A DNA stretch of 64,000 nucleotides, from the NCBI RefSeq assembly GCF_028009165.1, contig NC_079244.1:1116001-1180000 (forward strand), in the 5' to 3' direction. Under the pieces are notes generated by a model that made no database searches, was not told the DNA's origin, and saw only the letters and a program-made list of their open reading frames with translations. Origin of the DNA: Akanthomyces muscarius. Taxonomy: Eukaryota; Ascomycota; Sordariomycetes; Hypocreales; Cordycipitaceae. This document shows positions 1-12,329 of this stretch, piece after piece (the stretch's first letter is position 1; each line of letters starts with the position of its first letter). Position numbers and translations under genes: made by a program.

Positions 1-3000
1 CAGGGCAGCAGTAATTACACGCAGCCAAAGTAAAGAAAATAGCAAGGCCATGTGCCCAACTTGTGCTGGGGTCGCAAGGACCATTGACCCGGTCTGTATG
101 AGCACCCTGTGTTTTGAACTTTGTCAGTGTTACCTGGCCACGCTGGCCTCGAAAAGGGGGCGTTGACTGGCGCGTAACTGCAACTCGGCTTTGTACTGGT
201 AGGAATTGTCGGTCAACGAGAGAGGAAGAATCCTTTCGGCTGGATGCCACCCTCCCATTGCAAAGAGCACCAGTACTCTTGGGGTGCAATTGCTCAAGTG
301 ACTGTCAGCAATTTTTTCTCCAACCTAGTTGCCGATATCGCTGAGGAGGTAGCTACCGGTTTGGTGGTGTTTCTGGTGGTGGTGGTGTGCTTGAGCCTAG
401 CGTTGTGGCTTGAGAGGGGTGTGCCTTGATTCTTTGGGTGCTGAGCGAAGCCTGGGCAGCACTGAGAAGCCGCGTTACAAAATCCGGCTCTGAGTGCAAT
501 GCAGGGAAAGCAGGCTCAGTGCTTTCATCGTCTGACTTGCCCAAGGGAAACAAACACGCAGCAATGGCATCCCTTCAGCTTCTTTGACCGCAACAAACAT
601 TTAACAACCTTTGCCTGGCCACCCCAGACTTCAGGGTTACCGTTTTGGGTTCCGGCTGTTACGCTGCGCTGCGGGAGAGATGTGGCGTTGCCCGCCCCGG
701 CCTAGCGCCCTCGCGCAGCAGAGGATTGAGAGGGGCCCTGGAAACGGCCAGTCCTTCTAGAAACGGTGAGACAACCTGAAGGCCGCATTCTCTTCCCCTC
801 CCACCACCTCCTCGTCCTCGTCCTCCACCACCAGACCACCACGCGCAGATGGCCCCATCGTGACGTGCCGCCCGACGTGCACATCGTGGGGTCAAAAATA
901 GAAGGGCCGTTTTACGCTTCGCCCTGCCGAGATCTGGGATCTTGCTCCATGCTACTCTACTTTGCCACCACTAACTAGCTGCACGAGCTGTCGAACAGGA
1001 CGAGACAGCGCCATGGCTGCAGCAAACCCGTTCCCCAACCATCGAGATTAGCTTACGGGCCGTTTTTTCCCCTACGTCTCACGATGCCTCGAAAATCTAC
1101 GCCTGCATTGGTCGGTAGACGCCACGGTCAGGCATACCCTCCAAGTGCCGGGAGGCAAACGAAGCGCCCACGCCTACCCCAGTCATGATGCAGCTTCCCG
1201 CCACCAAACAGGCTCTGGCCGCTCTCACTACACGGGCCAAACAGAACCTATTGCGGTCGAATTGTCACCGTTGTGGGTGATAATAGTCGGCGTCACCGCT
1301 CGAGGCCGCGTCGCACAATAACCTCACATGACTGGAAATCGCGTAGACCAGGTGGCTGCCGTCGCTGATCTCGTACGGCCTGTCCGAGGCTGGTGCCCCA
1401 ACTGCACAACCCCAAATTCACTGGCTGGCAAAGCTGCAGCACTGTCGCCACCACGAGCACTGTCGCATCGAACGCAACGAGTGTTTTCCAGGGCAACAGC
1501 TGAGGCAGGTCCCCGACGAGCTCGGTTACGACCAACTCCCACAACAGCCGGCCAGGGAGCACTGCGTCTCCAGACCCTGTATCAATGTAACACGGCTCGT
1601 CTTGATTTGAGCGTGCACTAGTAAGCGGCAATTAGGTTCCTGCTAACTGTGGACAAAATACAGTGAGTAAGTAATTCGCCTCCGCGTTTCGAAAGAACGA
1701 GAGAACTTCCCTCAGCGACTAAGCCGTCAGGTCAGCTTCGACACACCCTACCTAAGCCGGCTGCAGCTACGGCCTAGCTCCGTCCTAAACGCTGCAGCAG
1801 CCACGCTTCGGATGCATGGCCATCCCATCCGTGCACAGCCTGCCCGCCAATTCGACAGAGAAAAATTGAGCCCGTCCGAGCTACGGGCGTGCATCTACTA
1901 AAACTAGATGTGCCCCCCACATATTGTGGCCTGCCCGCGCTTCCAGAAAATTTCTCCTTCCAAGTCGAGCCCCAGATAGATCCTCCCTGGCGTCCCCTTC
2001 ACCCCCTTTAGCTCCCGCCCGCCCAACTCGAGCGTCAGAAAACAGCAGTGAGCAGCCCGTCAACCAGAAAACTTTTCTCGCCTGTCCCAGGTGGGCATCG
2101 CACGGCGTGGGTGGGTGGCTCTCCTCTGGGCCTCGCTAGTGAAGGCTCGTAGGCAGCCATATTTCCCGGCCTGTGTATGGATGGCGTCCTGTGTCCACAC
2201 CGCAACTGCTTCCACTTTCGCCTCGAAAAGGAAGAAGACATCGTCCGTTGTCGCACTCAACAAGTGCCGGTTTGGAAATGATGCAAAGAAACATGATGTC
2301 CACCGCCAAGTTGCTCCATGACTTCGCTCGGACTGTTGCCGGGAGCTACTTACTCGAAAAGTTCACAAGCTGGCACTGGCACGACTGGCAAGTCAGCCAG
2401 CTAACAAGTTCTGTAAGCTAGTAAAAGAACCCAACAAGCTCAGGCTTTCTCCATGCACCATGAAACGGGCACAAAAAGTACCCGGGCTTGCATCACTTCA
2501 GGTAAACCTATCCTTGTCTGATATTTTTGCAGCCCGCGTGACCCGTCATCCATGCTCAACACCAAACAGGGCCGGGTTCCTCGCTGATGAGCTTATTTCG
2601 GGGGTCCTCCCTGATGCCTCCAAGGTATCCATTCCGTTACCGAAGCCGCGAGGGCCGGCGCCGTGACCAGCAACTTGGTCTAGCGCCAGTCATCAGTCTG
2701 CTGGCGTTCTCAACAAGCCACCAAAAGGACCCGACTAGCTGGACTCGCAGGGGTTGGCCGCCTGGGGTCAGCCCATGTACCATTGAGAGATTCGCCTGTG
2801 CCGGGGAGCTAGTTCCGGCACCACTTGCTTGTTGAAGACGGCCGGGGAGACAACAAAGCCACCCCGTCCAGGCAAATTACTTAGCCAGCCTGCCGCCCAT
2901 TGCCCAATCGCAGAGACAACGTGGCCTGGCCTGTGTGCAAGCTCCTGGGCGAATGCTTCTCTACTCTAGCACCGTACCGCTTTGTTTCTGCGTGAAATAG

Positions 3001-5151
3001 CACGGAAGGCAAGGAAACACCACTCCGCTGTGGTCTGTCGCTGTTGCACCCTATCAGCATCAAGCCCCTTTCGTGACTACCCTGCTACGCTTCCGACGGA
3101 CATGAGACATCTCGCATCTATGCTTGTCATGTGTTCAGGATCTAATCAGAATTACTAAAACCTGGCAGAGATGCTGCTCAAGTGATGGACGTGGCAGTTT
3201 GGTCTCCGCGATCGCTCATATGACGTGGTGCAGCGTCCAATTAGCTTACTCGCTGCAATGACGACGCCCTTGCTTCGGATCGGGGTTGAGATGCTCGACA
3301 ACGCGCTTCATGCAGTCCACAAAAGCCGTCACATAACCAAGCCACGGGACAACGAAACAAGAGAAGGAAATAGAACAATTCGGCAACTATACGCGATGGG
3401 GACCTCATTGACCATTCTCCCACTTAAAATCCACTGAGCTACTGCACTGCTGGCACCATCGACATGTACTTTACGCTCGACGCCGTTGGTGATTTAACTG
3501 GTGGTTTGCTTCGCTGGTGGCTGGCCTAGCGGATTGCCTGATCCAGACGTCCCGAGGAAGGAGGAGCGCGGCGCGCCGATCGTTTCAGCGCTCTTCTCAT
3601 TTTGTTACCGCAACTCCGGCAAGGCAGCCAGGTTTGCTTTTCTCTACTACCCTACGGCTCAAGCATTCTTTTTCCGCTTCCCAGTCAGTGGCACCAGTAA
3701 GAACTAAAAATGATGGCAGCTCCAGTCTTTGGTCCCTGCTGCATATCGGCGAAATCTGGTTCTCGCCTGTCGCTGTCCACAATGCATGCATCTCCAGTTT
3801 TTCGACCCCTCCTATTGCGTCAAGCGTCTTGTCCAAAGGAACTTGATAGTGGTACTGCAACAGACCAGACTTGAAAATCAGTAGCCTTGCCCTGCCTTGC
3901 CTTGCCATTTTCTTCAATTCTGTCAAACGGCTCTGCACGCCCAGACGATACGACGTCAGGACCACAAAACCCGTGTCAATCTTTTCTCAAAACTACACAA
4001 GTTGACAAGACAAAGCATTTTCCACTTGCAGGACCCTTTATCCACTGTTTTTGGGTTCTTGATTCTCCAGCTAATGACGTCAATTTCTCATCCGTTCATC
4101 GAATGAAAAAATTCAGATAACGGCCGCTGATAAGGAATGAGATGCGACGCTGTGGATATTCAGGGTTTGTTTGAGGCATGACGGCGTGGATGTATTGACA
4201 TGGGCTTCGAACGCTTTCTGCCGGACCGATGCACAGCCGTAGTAGACCCGTTGAACATTCGCGAAAACAATTCATCAGCACAGAAAGGTGTTTCGAAAGC
4301 ACTGATTTACTTGGAAGTGTCTTGGTCCTTGGCCCTTCTCTCGCCTGCAACGCGTTCAGTGCATCTCCCGTCGTTGATGAAAGAAGCTGCGCCAGCCCGC
4401 AATGCGCGGGAAGATGTGCTGCGCAAGAAGTCTCGTTCAGCAGAACACTTGTTGGCCACGGGTAAGCTTGATGACAAGGCAAGTACATGTGACGCAACAA
4501 ACTCCTCCTTCCTTCGATCAAGTTCAACAGTCGAACGATGAGGCGTGTCTTTGCAAACTCTTTCTCTCGGCGGAATCAGCGCATTATGACACCCCGCATC
4601 GTGACGTTGAAATTCCAAGTACTCTTCTCTCGGCCGAATCAGCGCATTATGACACCCCGCATCGTGACGTTGAAATTCCAAGTACTCTTCCCTCAGGTAT
4701 CCAAGTGCCTTACGCTGAATTTCGCTTCTCTTATCAACACCGTGGCGCGTACAGGCGATGCTCAAGGGGAAGCCTGAAAAATAGCGGCAAGACGACGTAA
4801 AAAAAATAAGAGGAGAAACAAGAAGAAGAAAATCAACGTAGAGAATGAAAGTAGCGAAACAGAGCAATGGTAGGCCCTTGGATAACTAATGCACGTTGTA
4901 CGGCAAACAAGACAAGCAGGGGCACATGCCCAATTGCTCCAGTGTGGGCACGAGACATCACATGCTAGGCGAGAGAATGCATTTCTTTTTTTTTTTTCAA
5001 AGATGGCGGCATAGAACAACAAAGCGGTCCATTAAAGCGTAACTATCCTAAGCTATTCCATCCATTGTCTCGTATTGGTCTTGAGCCGCGCTCGGGTTTT
5101 TGCTACCAAGACAAAGAGTTTCCGAGGACAAAGATCAAAGAAAACTGCAGG
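1..5151. other. Gene-poor left flank
   Basis: No convincing gene was found on either strand. Open frames are short, overlap one another in several frames and lack recognisable domains or supported splice sites. The stretch contains a 63 bp tandem duplication (annotated separately), a palindromic TGACGTCA site at 4075-4082 with no gene nearby, and a T homopolymer around 4984-4998. It reads as intergenic or decayed accessory DNA. Confidence 0.5.
4562..4690. repeat. Two-copy 63 bp direct tandem duplication
   Basis: Two adjacent copies with a 63 bp period differ by a single base in the body (cggaatc against ccgaatc) and by a one-base T-run difference at the left edge. A partial third start follows at about 4684. 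The period is 21 codons, so an open frame on the minus strand continues through both copies, but that frame has no recognisable protein family. Near-identity suggests a recent duplication. Confidence 0.85.
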
Positions 5152-5589
5152 TTATGATTCCTGAAGCGGCTCGCGAACCTCACAATGAACATCAGCAACT
5201 CCGTACTGTTCTAAGACTGCTTTGCAGCCGAGCGCCGCCTCGAGGCCTTCTTTCCAAGACGTCGATCCGCGGCGGACAGTGATCAGGACTACCGGCGGCG
5301 CTCTCCGAGACGGGGCAAAGTCATGACTGTATCCGATGCGCCACAGACCGATCGAGGTGAACGAAACGCCTCGCTCGCACAGCTCCAGCTGAATCTTCTT
5401 CACCAGCACCATGGCCGGGTCGTTCCAGAGGTTGAGCGCCCTGTGCCCACGGGCAGTGTTGAGGAGAAGCTTCCGGGTCGCGGGATCCCAGGCGTCGGTC
5501 GAGGTTCGAGCGACGAGGCGTGGGCTGAACTTGAGCCCATCGTAGTAGTGCTCCTGCTCAAACTCGCTCGGTGCTTTGTAGGAAACCAT
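5152..5589 (-). pseudogene. Truncated fungal orphan protein (N-terminal part)
   Basis: This encodes 145 residues from an ATG at 5589; the open frame continues upstream but only to a TTG. The segment has a compact, conserved look (DGLKFSPRLVARTST, GLWRIGYSHD, PVVLITVR, ALGCKAVLEQYGVADVHCEVRE) and resembles the N-terminal part of a longer, lineage-expanded fungal family of unknown function that I recall only loosely. The frame stops after the VHCEVRE stretch and nothing similar follows in any frame before 4870, so the C-terminal part appears to be missing. A TATATATA element lies about 115 bp upstream. It could be a truncated pseudogene or a short domain-only paralogue. No function is assigned. 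Confidence 0.5.
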
Positions 5590-7449
5590 GGCCGGTGGTG
5601 TTGCGCCTGGGGGTTTGTAGAAGTTTGCTGGTGGTGGACTGTTGCTGGCTGCAGGGTTGAAGAGAAAATGCGAAACTTTGGCTTGCGCAAGGAAGCTGTC
5701 TTTATATATAGATGCTTTGAGTAGTAGTTGCAACGACTCAATGATATTTTCATTGTTTTGACATGCTTTGTGGCGCGAGCAAGGTTTTTCGAGGTGTAGC
5801 GCCAGGCGGCGCTTTCATATGGAAGGCAGACGCCACGTCCTCTTGTGCCATTCACACAAAGAAGATATCGTGTGACCAGATAACATTCCCAGAATATTGG
5901 CTTACCACGCTAGATAGAGAAAGGGGACTAGGGTGAACATGCTCGGGCATGGCGGAAAGGAAACTGAGAATATCAGGCGGTGTAGTTAGCCAAGTGATGC
6001 TTGAGACTAACTGCAGGGTGCGATTCTCGCTATATTGGTACAGCCGCAGTCTTTTCAAAAAGAAAAAGAAAAAGATTTGAATTTTAGATTTAATAATGTT
6101 CTTTTTAAAAAATCAAATCAGCTACGAGTTTCGCCGGGACTCTTCCCTTGTGGTGATGAAGTTGGCCTCGCCGACAGGGAGACCCCCTCGCAAAGTAGCC
6201 GATGATGTTGGGATGGCCTGCCGTAACAGGGCCTTTAATATTTGGGTGAGCTTGGACAGGCCCTTCCACATAGCGACTCTTTTCCTGTCTTGTGAGCTTC
6301 ACGATGTACTGAGACTTTCTACGCAGAGCCCGCTTCTGGGTGCCGCCTCCCCGGCCACCACTGAGGGGACGACGATCCCAGCGAAGATGACGATTGCAGC
6401 GTGACTTCTAGCGAGTTCCTCGCCAAAAGTGTATTCGTGAATGGCGAAATACGAAGCAAAAAAGGCGCCTGTAGCCCAAGGTTGACGGGCCGCGCGGAAA
6501 TGAGCCATACCAAAGAGCGGCAGTCCTCGTCACTTCTGTCAACTGTGCCAATTTCGTGCAGCTTACCACCTCTGCACATGTTTGGCCATTTTGGATTGCA
6601 TCTTGAGCATATCAGTGGAAAGACAGGCCAGTCTCGAGCTCTTTGGTTGTGGACATCTACGGGCTTGTCGTTGTCGGGAAGCTCATCCGCATCGCTACCC
6701 GGATCATCGCTGTTGACCAGATTTTAATCATGATTAAAGGACCTGTAATTGCTGCGAAGAGCATGCCGACTCTCTTCGGCCAGGTTGGAGACATGCTGGG
6801 CCCCCGAGCTCTCCTCGGAGCCTGTTTGTCGTGGTGGACATACCCGGCCGGATGAAAGTGCCGAGTAGAGTCGAGCAGTTTGGAACTGATAAAGTACAAT
6901 ACTAAACATCGAATGAAAAAGGACCAAAGGGAGGTGAAGCACGGTTTAGAGCAGCTTCTGGTCGTCCACACACTCTCAGCCTGACGTACGGGGGCATAAT
7001 GCAGGACCATTGAATCGGCGCGAAAAGGAAATGAGACCAAAATAGAATGAGGATTTTGGCCAAGCTACATTCACTGCAGCATTCATGAAGACGTGCTGGA
7101 AGTTTCGCGGTCAGTGGCCACATGAGCGGGTTTGCAATTTCCTACATGACTTGCAACTCACTTCCTGCACGCTCAAGGCTTCTGAGCCCAGGCCACATTC
7201 ACTTGGCCCAATTCAGCTCCCTTTCCTGCTGCAATTCGCCCTTCCTGGAGTCGAAGCTCTTGCATATACATCGCCATCATTTTCGCGACTCATCTGCTTC
7301 CTACTCCATCACCTTCAATCACACCACGCGGTCGAAAAGCTTCACCGAGATCAAAACAGCTTCCCAAATCCAGAAGGTTGGTATTGCATGGCTTTTTCGC
7401 GTGATTAGTTCCTCACTCTAACCACGCAGTTTTAGACAACTCTGCAAGG
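5590..7449. other. Intergenic, possibly with decayed ORFs
   Basis: Short minus-strand frames between 6105 and 7040 contain hydrophobic stretches but shift between frames and match nothing I recognise, so they may be relics. The segment after about 7140 is pyrimidine-rich and looks like the leader of the gene at 7450. It ends in a probable 5' UTR intron (about 7381-7429, with CTAAC branch site and GCAG acceptor). Confidence 0.4.
5702..5711 (-). promoter_or_regulatory. TATA-like element
   Basis: An alternating TATATATA run sits roughly 115 bp upstream of the ATG of the truncated gene at 5152-5589, a distance compatible with a fungal TATA box. Confidence 0.35.
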
Positions 7450-8618
7450 ATGAGCTCCCTCGATGATGCAAACCCCGTCGAACGGGAAAACGCCGAGTCA
7501 CCTCGCATCCTGTCCCAGTCGGTCCTTGATTGGGCGTCGCCCGATGAGGAGCGTGACAATCCTGTCAAACTCGATGGATCCGGTCATCCTCTTGCAAGCT
7601 TCAGCGAGCTGCGCACCCAGGAAGCCAACAAGAAGCCCGGTAACTGGACCGTCAACCATGCGATTCATGTGGCCAGGTGGGAATCTTACCAGGCCGGGAA
7701 CATGAAGGCTTTCCAACCGTCGTCGCGCGACTGGCTACTTCTTTACACTATCTCAAAATTGAAGGTGATGCACCAAATACACTATTGCGCCAAACGTGGG
7801 CTTCATGCTGGCTTCGCGGAAGCGTCTGCCAAGCTCATTTCTGAACTAGATAATGCGGCCTGTCGCGCTGTCATTGCCCTTCAAAATGGAGGATACAGTA
7901 TTTTTGAAGGAATCAAAGCCCATTGGGATGAGAACTTTCCCGAGAAGCACGACTTTCTGGCTGCTCAGTTTTCTACGCCTACAGGGGTTCTTCCGAACAG
8001 TTTGAAGAAAAATCTCAAAAAACTAGGTTGCAGCAACTATTTGGAGTTTGACGTAAGTTTGGAAAATAGCCACTTAGTTGCTCTCGATAATCTAACTGAA
8101 CTCGCTATCAGAAAAAGGCTCCTCCATCCATTACAAAAGAAGCCGCTCAGAAGCCGGCCGCTGAGGCGGACAACGAGGCAGAGACCTATGTTACCCGAAT
8201 TGTCAATGCTTCGCTCTCCAAGCAGATGAAACTCAAAAACAGCTCCGTGCAAATGATTCTCAACGAAGCGATTGAACAGAGGTGCCAAGAGTCGATTGCA
8301 TCTTCTGTGGAGAAGAAGCGAAAGCGCGACGACACTATCGAAGGCCGCATCGCCGCTCTCGAGAAGCAGCGCAAGTTCGATTACAGCACCATCGAAAGTC
8401 GTGTCGAAGCCGCCGTTCAGGGACAGGCAGCCCCATACGAAGCGCTCCTAGATGATCACATGGAGATCTTAGACCATCTTGTCCAGGGTCTCACCAACTT
8501 TGAAGGCTTGGCCGGCAAGGTCAAGCGCCTCAAAGAGAGGCGTGCCCGGTTGAAGCCTGCCACTACTCAGGTGCCCGTCTTTCCACAGGGCGAGGACGTG
8601 GGCAACCACACTGAGTGA
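7450..8618 (+). CDS. Hypothetical protein with C-terminal coiled coil
   Basis: Two exons, 7450-8052 and 8112-8618, are joined across a 59 bp intron (GTAAGT donor, TCTAAC branch, ATCAG acceptor). The splice keeps frame and gives 369 residues. The first ~200 residues form a mixed, probably folded domain (residues DWLLLYTISKLKVMHQIHY lie in it) with no family I recognise. The second half is charged. It carries an NLS-like KKRKR cluster near residue 270, then heptad-like helices (IEGRIAALEKQRK, HMEILDHLVQGL, KVKRLKERRARLK) that suggest a coiled coil. I infer a nuclear or DNA-associated oligomeric protein only from these features. A probable leader intron precedes the ATG. Coding status is well supported by the intron; function is unknown. 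Confidence 0.7.
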
Positions 8619-9646
8619 AGGCTGTTTCAATTGCCTCAATGTACAATTGCCTAACAGGCCTTTTCCAGAGTTTCGTTTTGCTACCTGCGCCATTCGAGAC
8701 TTCCGGTAGCACAACAGAATGTACACTGGACTGGCGCCTGGCAAGGACGATGGCTTGACAATGGTTGCAACCGTGGAGTATGATTCATGACAAAACGGCT
8801 TTTTTTGCTATACCAATTTTGCGCTTTTTTTTATAAGAAAACTATCGGCGGCGTGGGGATGGGTGATCACAATGGTTTTTGACTCGGGGCTTATGGGACA
8901 GGAAGCATTGGTGGCCGGGCCTCTCGGGCGATATGACCAGGAGTCAATTCAGATTAAAAGTCTTCAGTTTATTGAGAGTTACAGAAAAAAACAGAGTTTT
9001 ATTTGATTTAAACAGTCTAGCCATTCCACGGAAGGATACTTTCTTTTTTTTTTGGTTCGGGTTGCCAAAGATTGGTGACGACCAACACTTTCGTCGCAAC
9101 ATATCGGCTGGCCATACTACTTAGCTACATCCGGGCGATTCTGGTTGCTGATAAACTCGATATTAACATGGCGTTTTGTGTTCCTCAGTAAATCACCGCA
9201 ATACAAATTGAACAATGAGTTAAAGACGGTAGACCCGGGACAAAATCGCTGCAGTAGCTCCATGGTATTCCCAAAGACTCTGGCTGATTGATAATGTCTC
9301 TGTGTGGTTGAGGGTAATCAATGGGTTCAACTGCAGAGCTTGGGGCTGTCTTCAACTTCCATTTTCCCCTACAGAGTCCACACAGCGGCAAGTCCTGTCT
9401 GGCACCGCAGACAAGAGTACTCAACAGGGATGAGGCTTCATTGTTGTGCTTTGCTTTAGTATGGGTCGGGAAATTTAATACCATGAAAGAGATTGCCGCA
9501 TCGCTGAACCGAGCGGCGGAAACTTTGGCGGACCATAATGGACGATGTGTTTTAAACAATTTCGGACAATGTACAGGTTTCCACATTTACATTTCTACTA
9601 TGTATTCTTCTTGAGGCATCTACCATCATTTCTTTAGGCCCTCCTC
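8619..9646. other. Intergenic
   Basis: This lies between two convergent genes. It has T-rich runs at 8801-8833 and 9045-9055 typical of fungal 3' regions. Short frames overlap and look random. No RNA gene was seen. Confidence 0.5.
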
Positions 9647-11147
9647 TTAAAATCCCTCTATACGTGTACCAATGTTCTTCTTGGCAGCAACATTGACGAG
9701 ATGTGTACCGACAACCAGATCCATCAAGCCCAGGCCGACGCTCTTGTACACGACAGTGCCGTCGCGCAGCCATCGCACCATGTGGTCTTCCTTCTTCTTC
9801 TTTTCGCCCTCTGATGACGAGCCGGACTTTGTGCGGAATGGCAGGTGGAAAGTGGACTTGTGGTTGGACGAGGTCGAGCTGGCGGGACTGCCCGGCCGCG
9901 ACGGCTGGTTGCCGTAGACGCTGGACATGGCTGAGCCGGAGTCGGTGGTGTCGGTTCGTTCAAATTCGCTGGTCGCGTCGGAAGCAGAGGCTTCTGCCTC
10001 GGACTCCTCGACTCGTAATCTGTGAAGCATGACAAGTTCGCCAAGCCTGTCTCTTCGTCAGTCTGAGTCACAAACTCGATGTGCGCGCTACGTACTCAAC
10101 AAGATGTGTCGCAGGAATCTGCGCAGCGATTATCTCGCCTGCCTCCTGTAGTACACCCTCCAAGGTATCAACGACAATAACGCCACCCTCTTCGGCGTGC
10201 TTATGGAAATGGCGGTGCGGCTTGTCGTGCTTATCACGGTGCCTTGTGACCTGGTGAAGCAGCGCTTCGGGAAGCTCGCGCATTTCCGGCGTGAAGCTTC
10301 CCACGGCGACAATCAGACGTCCCTTCTTGCGGCCCTCGTGGTTCGTTAGGATGTGCGCATCAAACAGCTCCTGGCGCGACGGCGTGCAGCAGTAAATGAC
10401 GTCTGACGCGCGAATATACTCCTTTTGCAGCCGGCCAAACTCGTGGAACGAGGGCGTCAGAATCGAAAACTTGGCAGTCGCCCAGCCCTCGCGCTCCTTG
10501 ACGGCCTGCGGGATGACGGAAAACTTCTTAAGGATCAGCCCCGCGCTCTCGGAGAAGCGGTGGTTGATGATGTAGACGTGGCGGACGGTGCTGCCGCGCA
10601 TCATGAGCGCGAGGCGGACGTGCCAGTAGGCTTGCGAGCCGCTGCCAAAGACGGTAATGTCGCGGACGTGGTTGCGGCGCGAGACGAGGCACGCGGAGCC
10701 GAGCGCCGTGCGGAAGGCCGTCAGGCTGCTGGCGTGGACGACGCCGGTGAGCTCGCCGTCGGGGGAGAAGAGGTTGACGACGCCGGTCGGGCTGATGGGT
10801 TTGACGGAGGGGTCCTGCATGGCGGCGGATGTCGTCAGCGACACGACTGGGTTTGTTAGCGAGAACATCTCGGCTTCTTGTGGGGGTTCTCATGTCGTGG
10901 ACACACCTTTGCAGCCCATGCCTTCAGGGCCGCATGATGGCATGTACAGAGTCGTGGCCTTTGTCTCAGGGTGTACTGTCGTAATGCGATGGGGCTGTTG
11001 GAAGGCGTCGGCGCCGTCTACCTGGGAGCCTGTAGAGAACTCATGCAGCGCCGAGGCGAGGACATGACGGAACTCTTCGAGCTCGTCGAGGTTGAGGCTT
11101 TCGAATATAGAGTTGACCTGTTCATCGGACAGGACGGTGAGCGTCAT
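9647..11147 (-). CDS. Ornithine cyclodeaminase / mu-crystallin family protein
   Basis: Three exons (11147-10907, 10846-10096, 10046-9647) give 463 residues. Intron 1 is 60 bp (GTGTGT donor, GCTAAC branch, CCCAG acceptor). It removes an in-frame TGA and restores GCKVVSLT, the conserved substrate-lysine region of the family. Intron 2 is 49 bp (GTACGT, CTGAC, ACAG) and restores the LVELGELV motif. The Rossmann motif VFGSGSQAYWH and the downstream DTLEGVLQEAGEI segment fit NAD(P)-dependent cyclodeaminases and ketimine reductases. The true substrate cannot be read from sequence; fungal members may act on ornithine, other amino acids or imines. The C-terminal part carries a Ser/Glu/Lys-rich insertion of about 65-75 residues before the final conserved VYKSVGLGLMDLVVG helix. 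The protein is probably cytosolic because no targeting signal is visible. Confidence 0.9.
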
Positions 11148-11748
11148 GGTGGCGGAGGCGCTCGTTTGTTGTGACGGCGATAGAATCGCGGGGTTGGAGG
11201 GGCAATTCGAGTCGAACGGTGAGCGGTCGACAGGTGGGCGGGCGTTTTCCTAAGCTTTCAACCTCGTGTTTCGTGATTTACGACGGCACGCTTGCGAAGG
11301 CGACAGTCGAGATGCAAGGCTCGAGACTGATGCATGATGGTTTGGTCAGACGGGGTCAGATTGTTGGTGGCGTCGTGGTAATCATTATGGCTAGCTTGAT
11401 GCTTCTCCACTGGGACCCGCGACGGCGAAGAGGGCCCGAAGCCGGAGGGTAAGGCGAGTCTATGCCGAATAGGATGACGACATTAGGACCTTGATAGGCC
11501 GAGCGGATTACGCCGGGCCTGGCTGAGTGGTGAAGATGAAAGCGCGTGATTGTTACTGAGGGATTCTTCGGTGTGTGGGTGCTGCTGGCGGGAACCTCAC
11601 GGAGGAGCAGACGAGGCTGGCAGACAGAGGGGCACGTAATAAACCTACTGAATACAGTGAGTAGCAGCATAGTGACGAGAAGGACGGTATTTGTTATTCT
11701 GCTGTTTCAGAGAAAACTATCTTGACGAGAAAAAACCTGTTAACCGCC
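11148..11748. other. Upstream region of the cyclodeaminase-family gene
   Basis: About 600 bp separate the start of the cyclodeaminase-family gene from the stop of the next minus-strand gene. No coding signal or recognisable regulatory palindrome was found. Confidence 0.45.
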
Positions 11749-12329
11749 TCACGATGCCATTTTAGGCTTTGCGACTTTTTCATCCTGATGCACGTCCTTT
11801 GCAGACCCCCATCCACGTGCAGATAATTTAAAGTCCACAGAGCTTATCGGTCCGATAATCTTAACAAGTGCTGTTTTGTAACTCGCCAGTATGATGTCAT
11901 CCAAACTTGTAGTAGAGTCTGTGCCATGGTCGTCAGTAGATGTCATCAGAGAGCGGTTCTTGCGTACTTACCGCCGCCACCTCCTGCTTCTCGAGGCTGC
12001 AAGCTCAAGTAGCATGATTGATTTGTAGAAGTGATGCCAAAATCATCATCAACAAAAGCATGCGGTGATTGCTCTTCAGTCTTGATGGGCTGCTGGGCCG
12101 CTGCCAGCTTCAGCTGCAAGGCCAGCACGCTTTTCAGCGAGCTGCTGAAGGACGGCCGGTTGGCTTGCATGAGAAGTGCATATTGCTGAAGCAAGGCCTG
12201 TTAGATCTCCAGATGCACTTCGAGTTCCTTTTGCGCGGCGGAGATGACTTGTTTTCTTGCTACTGCCGACTGGCGTCGGTGAGCGAAAGCTGGCCGGATG
12301 AGCCCCGAATCGGTGATCGTTGCAGACAT
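11749..12329 (-). pseudogene. Small coiled-coil protein gene with in-frame TAA
   Basis: Two exons, 12329-11972 and 11918-11749, are joined by a very good 53 bp intron (GGTAAGTA donor, CTGAC branch, GCACAG acceptor). The phase matches and gives 175 codons. Within exon 1 a TAA at 12203-12201 interrupts the frame in the middle of a Leu/Gln-rich helix (ELEVHLEI before it, QALLQQYALLMQ after it). The helix continues in the same frame on both sides. A GT-AG intron that removes the stop would need a poor donor and a branch site only a few bases from the acceptor. I therefore favour a nonsense change, possibly CAA to TAA. The well-formed intron argues that the locus was a real gene. The family is not recognised. 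An alternative is a shorter product starting downstream. Confidence 0.45.

Noticed and set aside
10868..10907. A 33 bp intron at the first cyclodeaminase junction
   Set aside because: Too short for a fungal intron. The 60 bp alternative has a CTAAC branch and restores the conserved KVVSLT.
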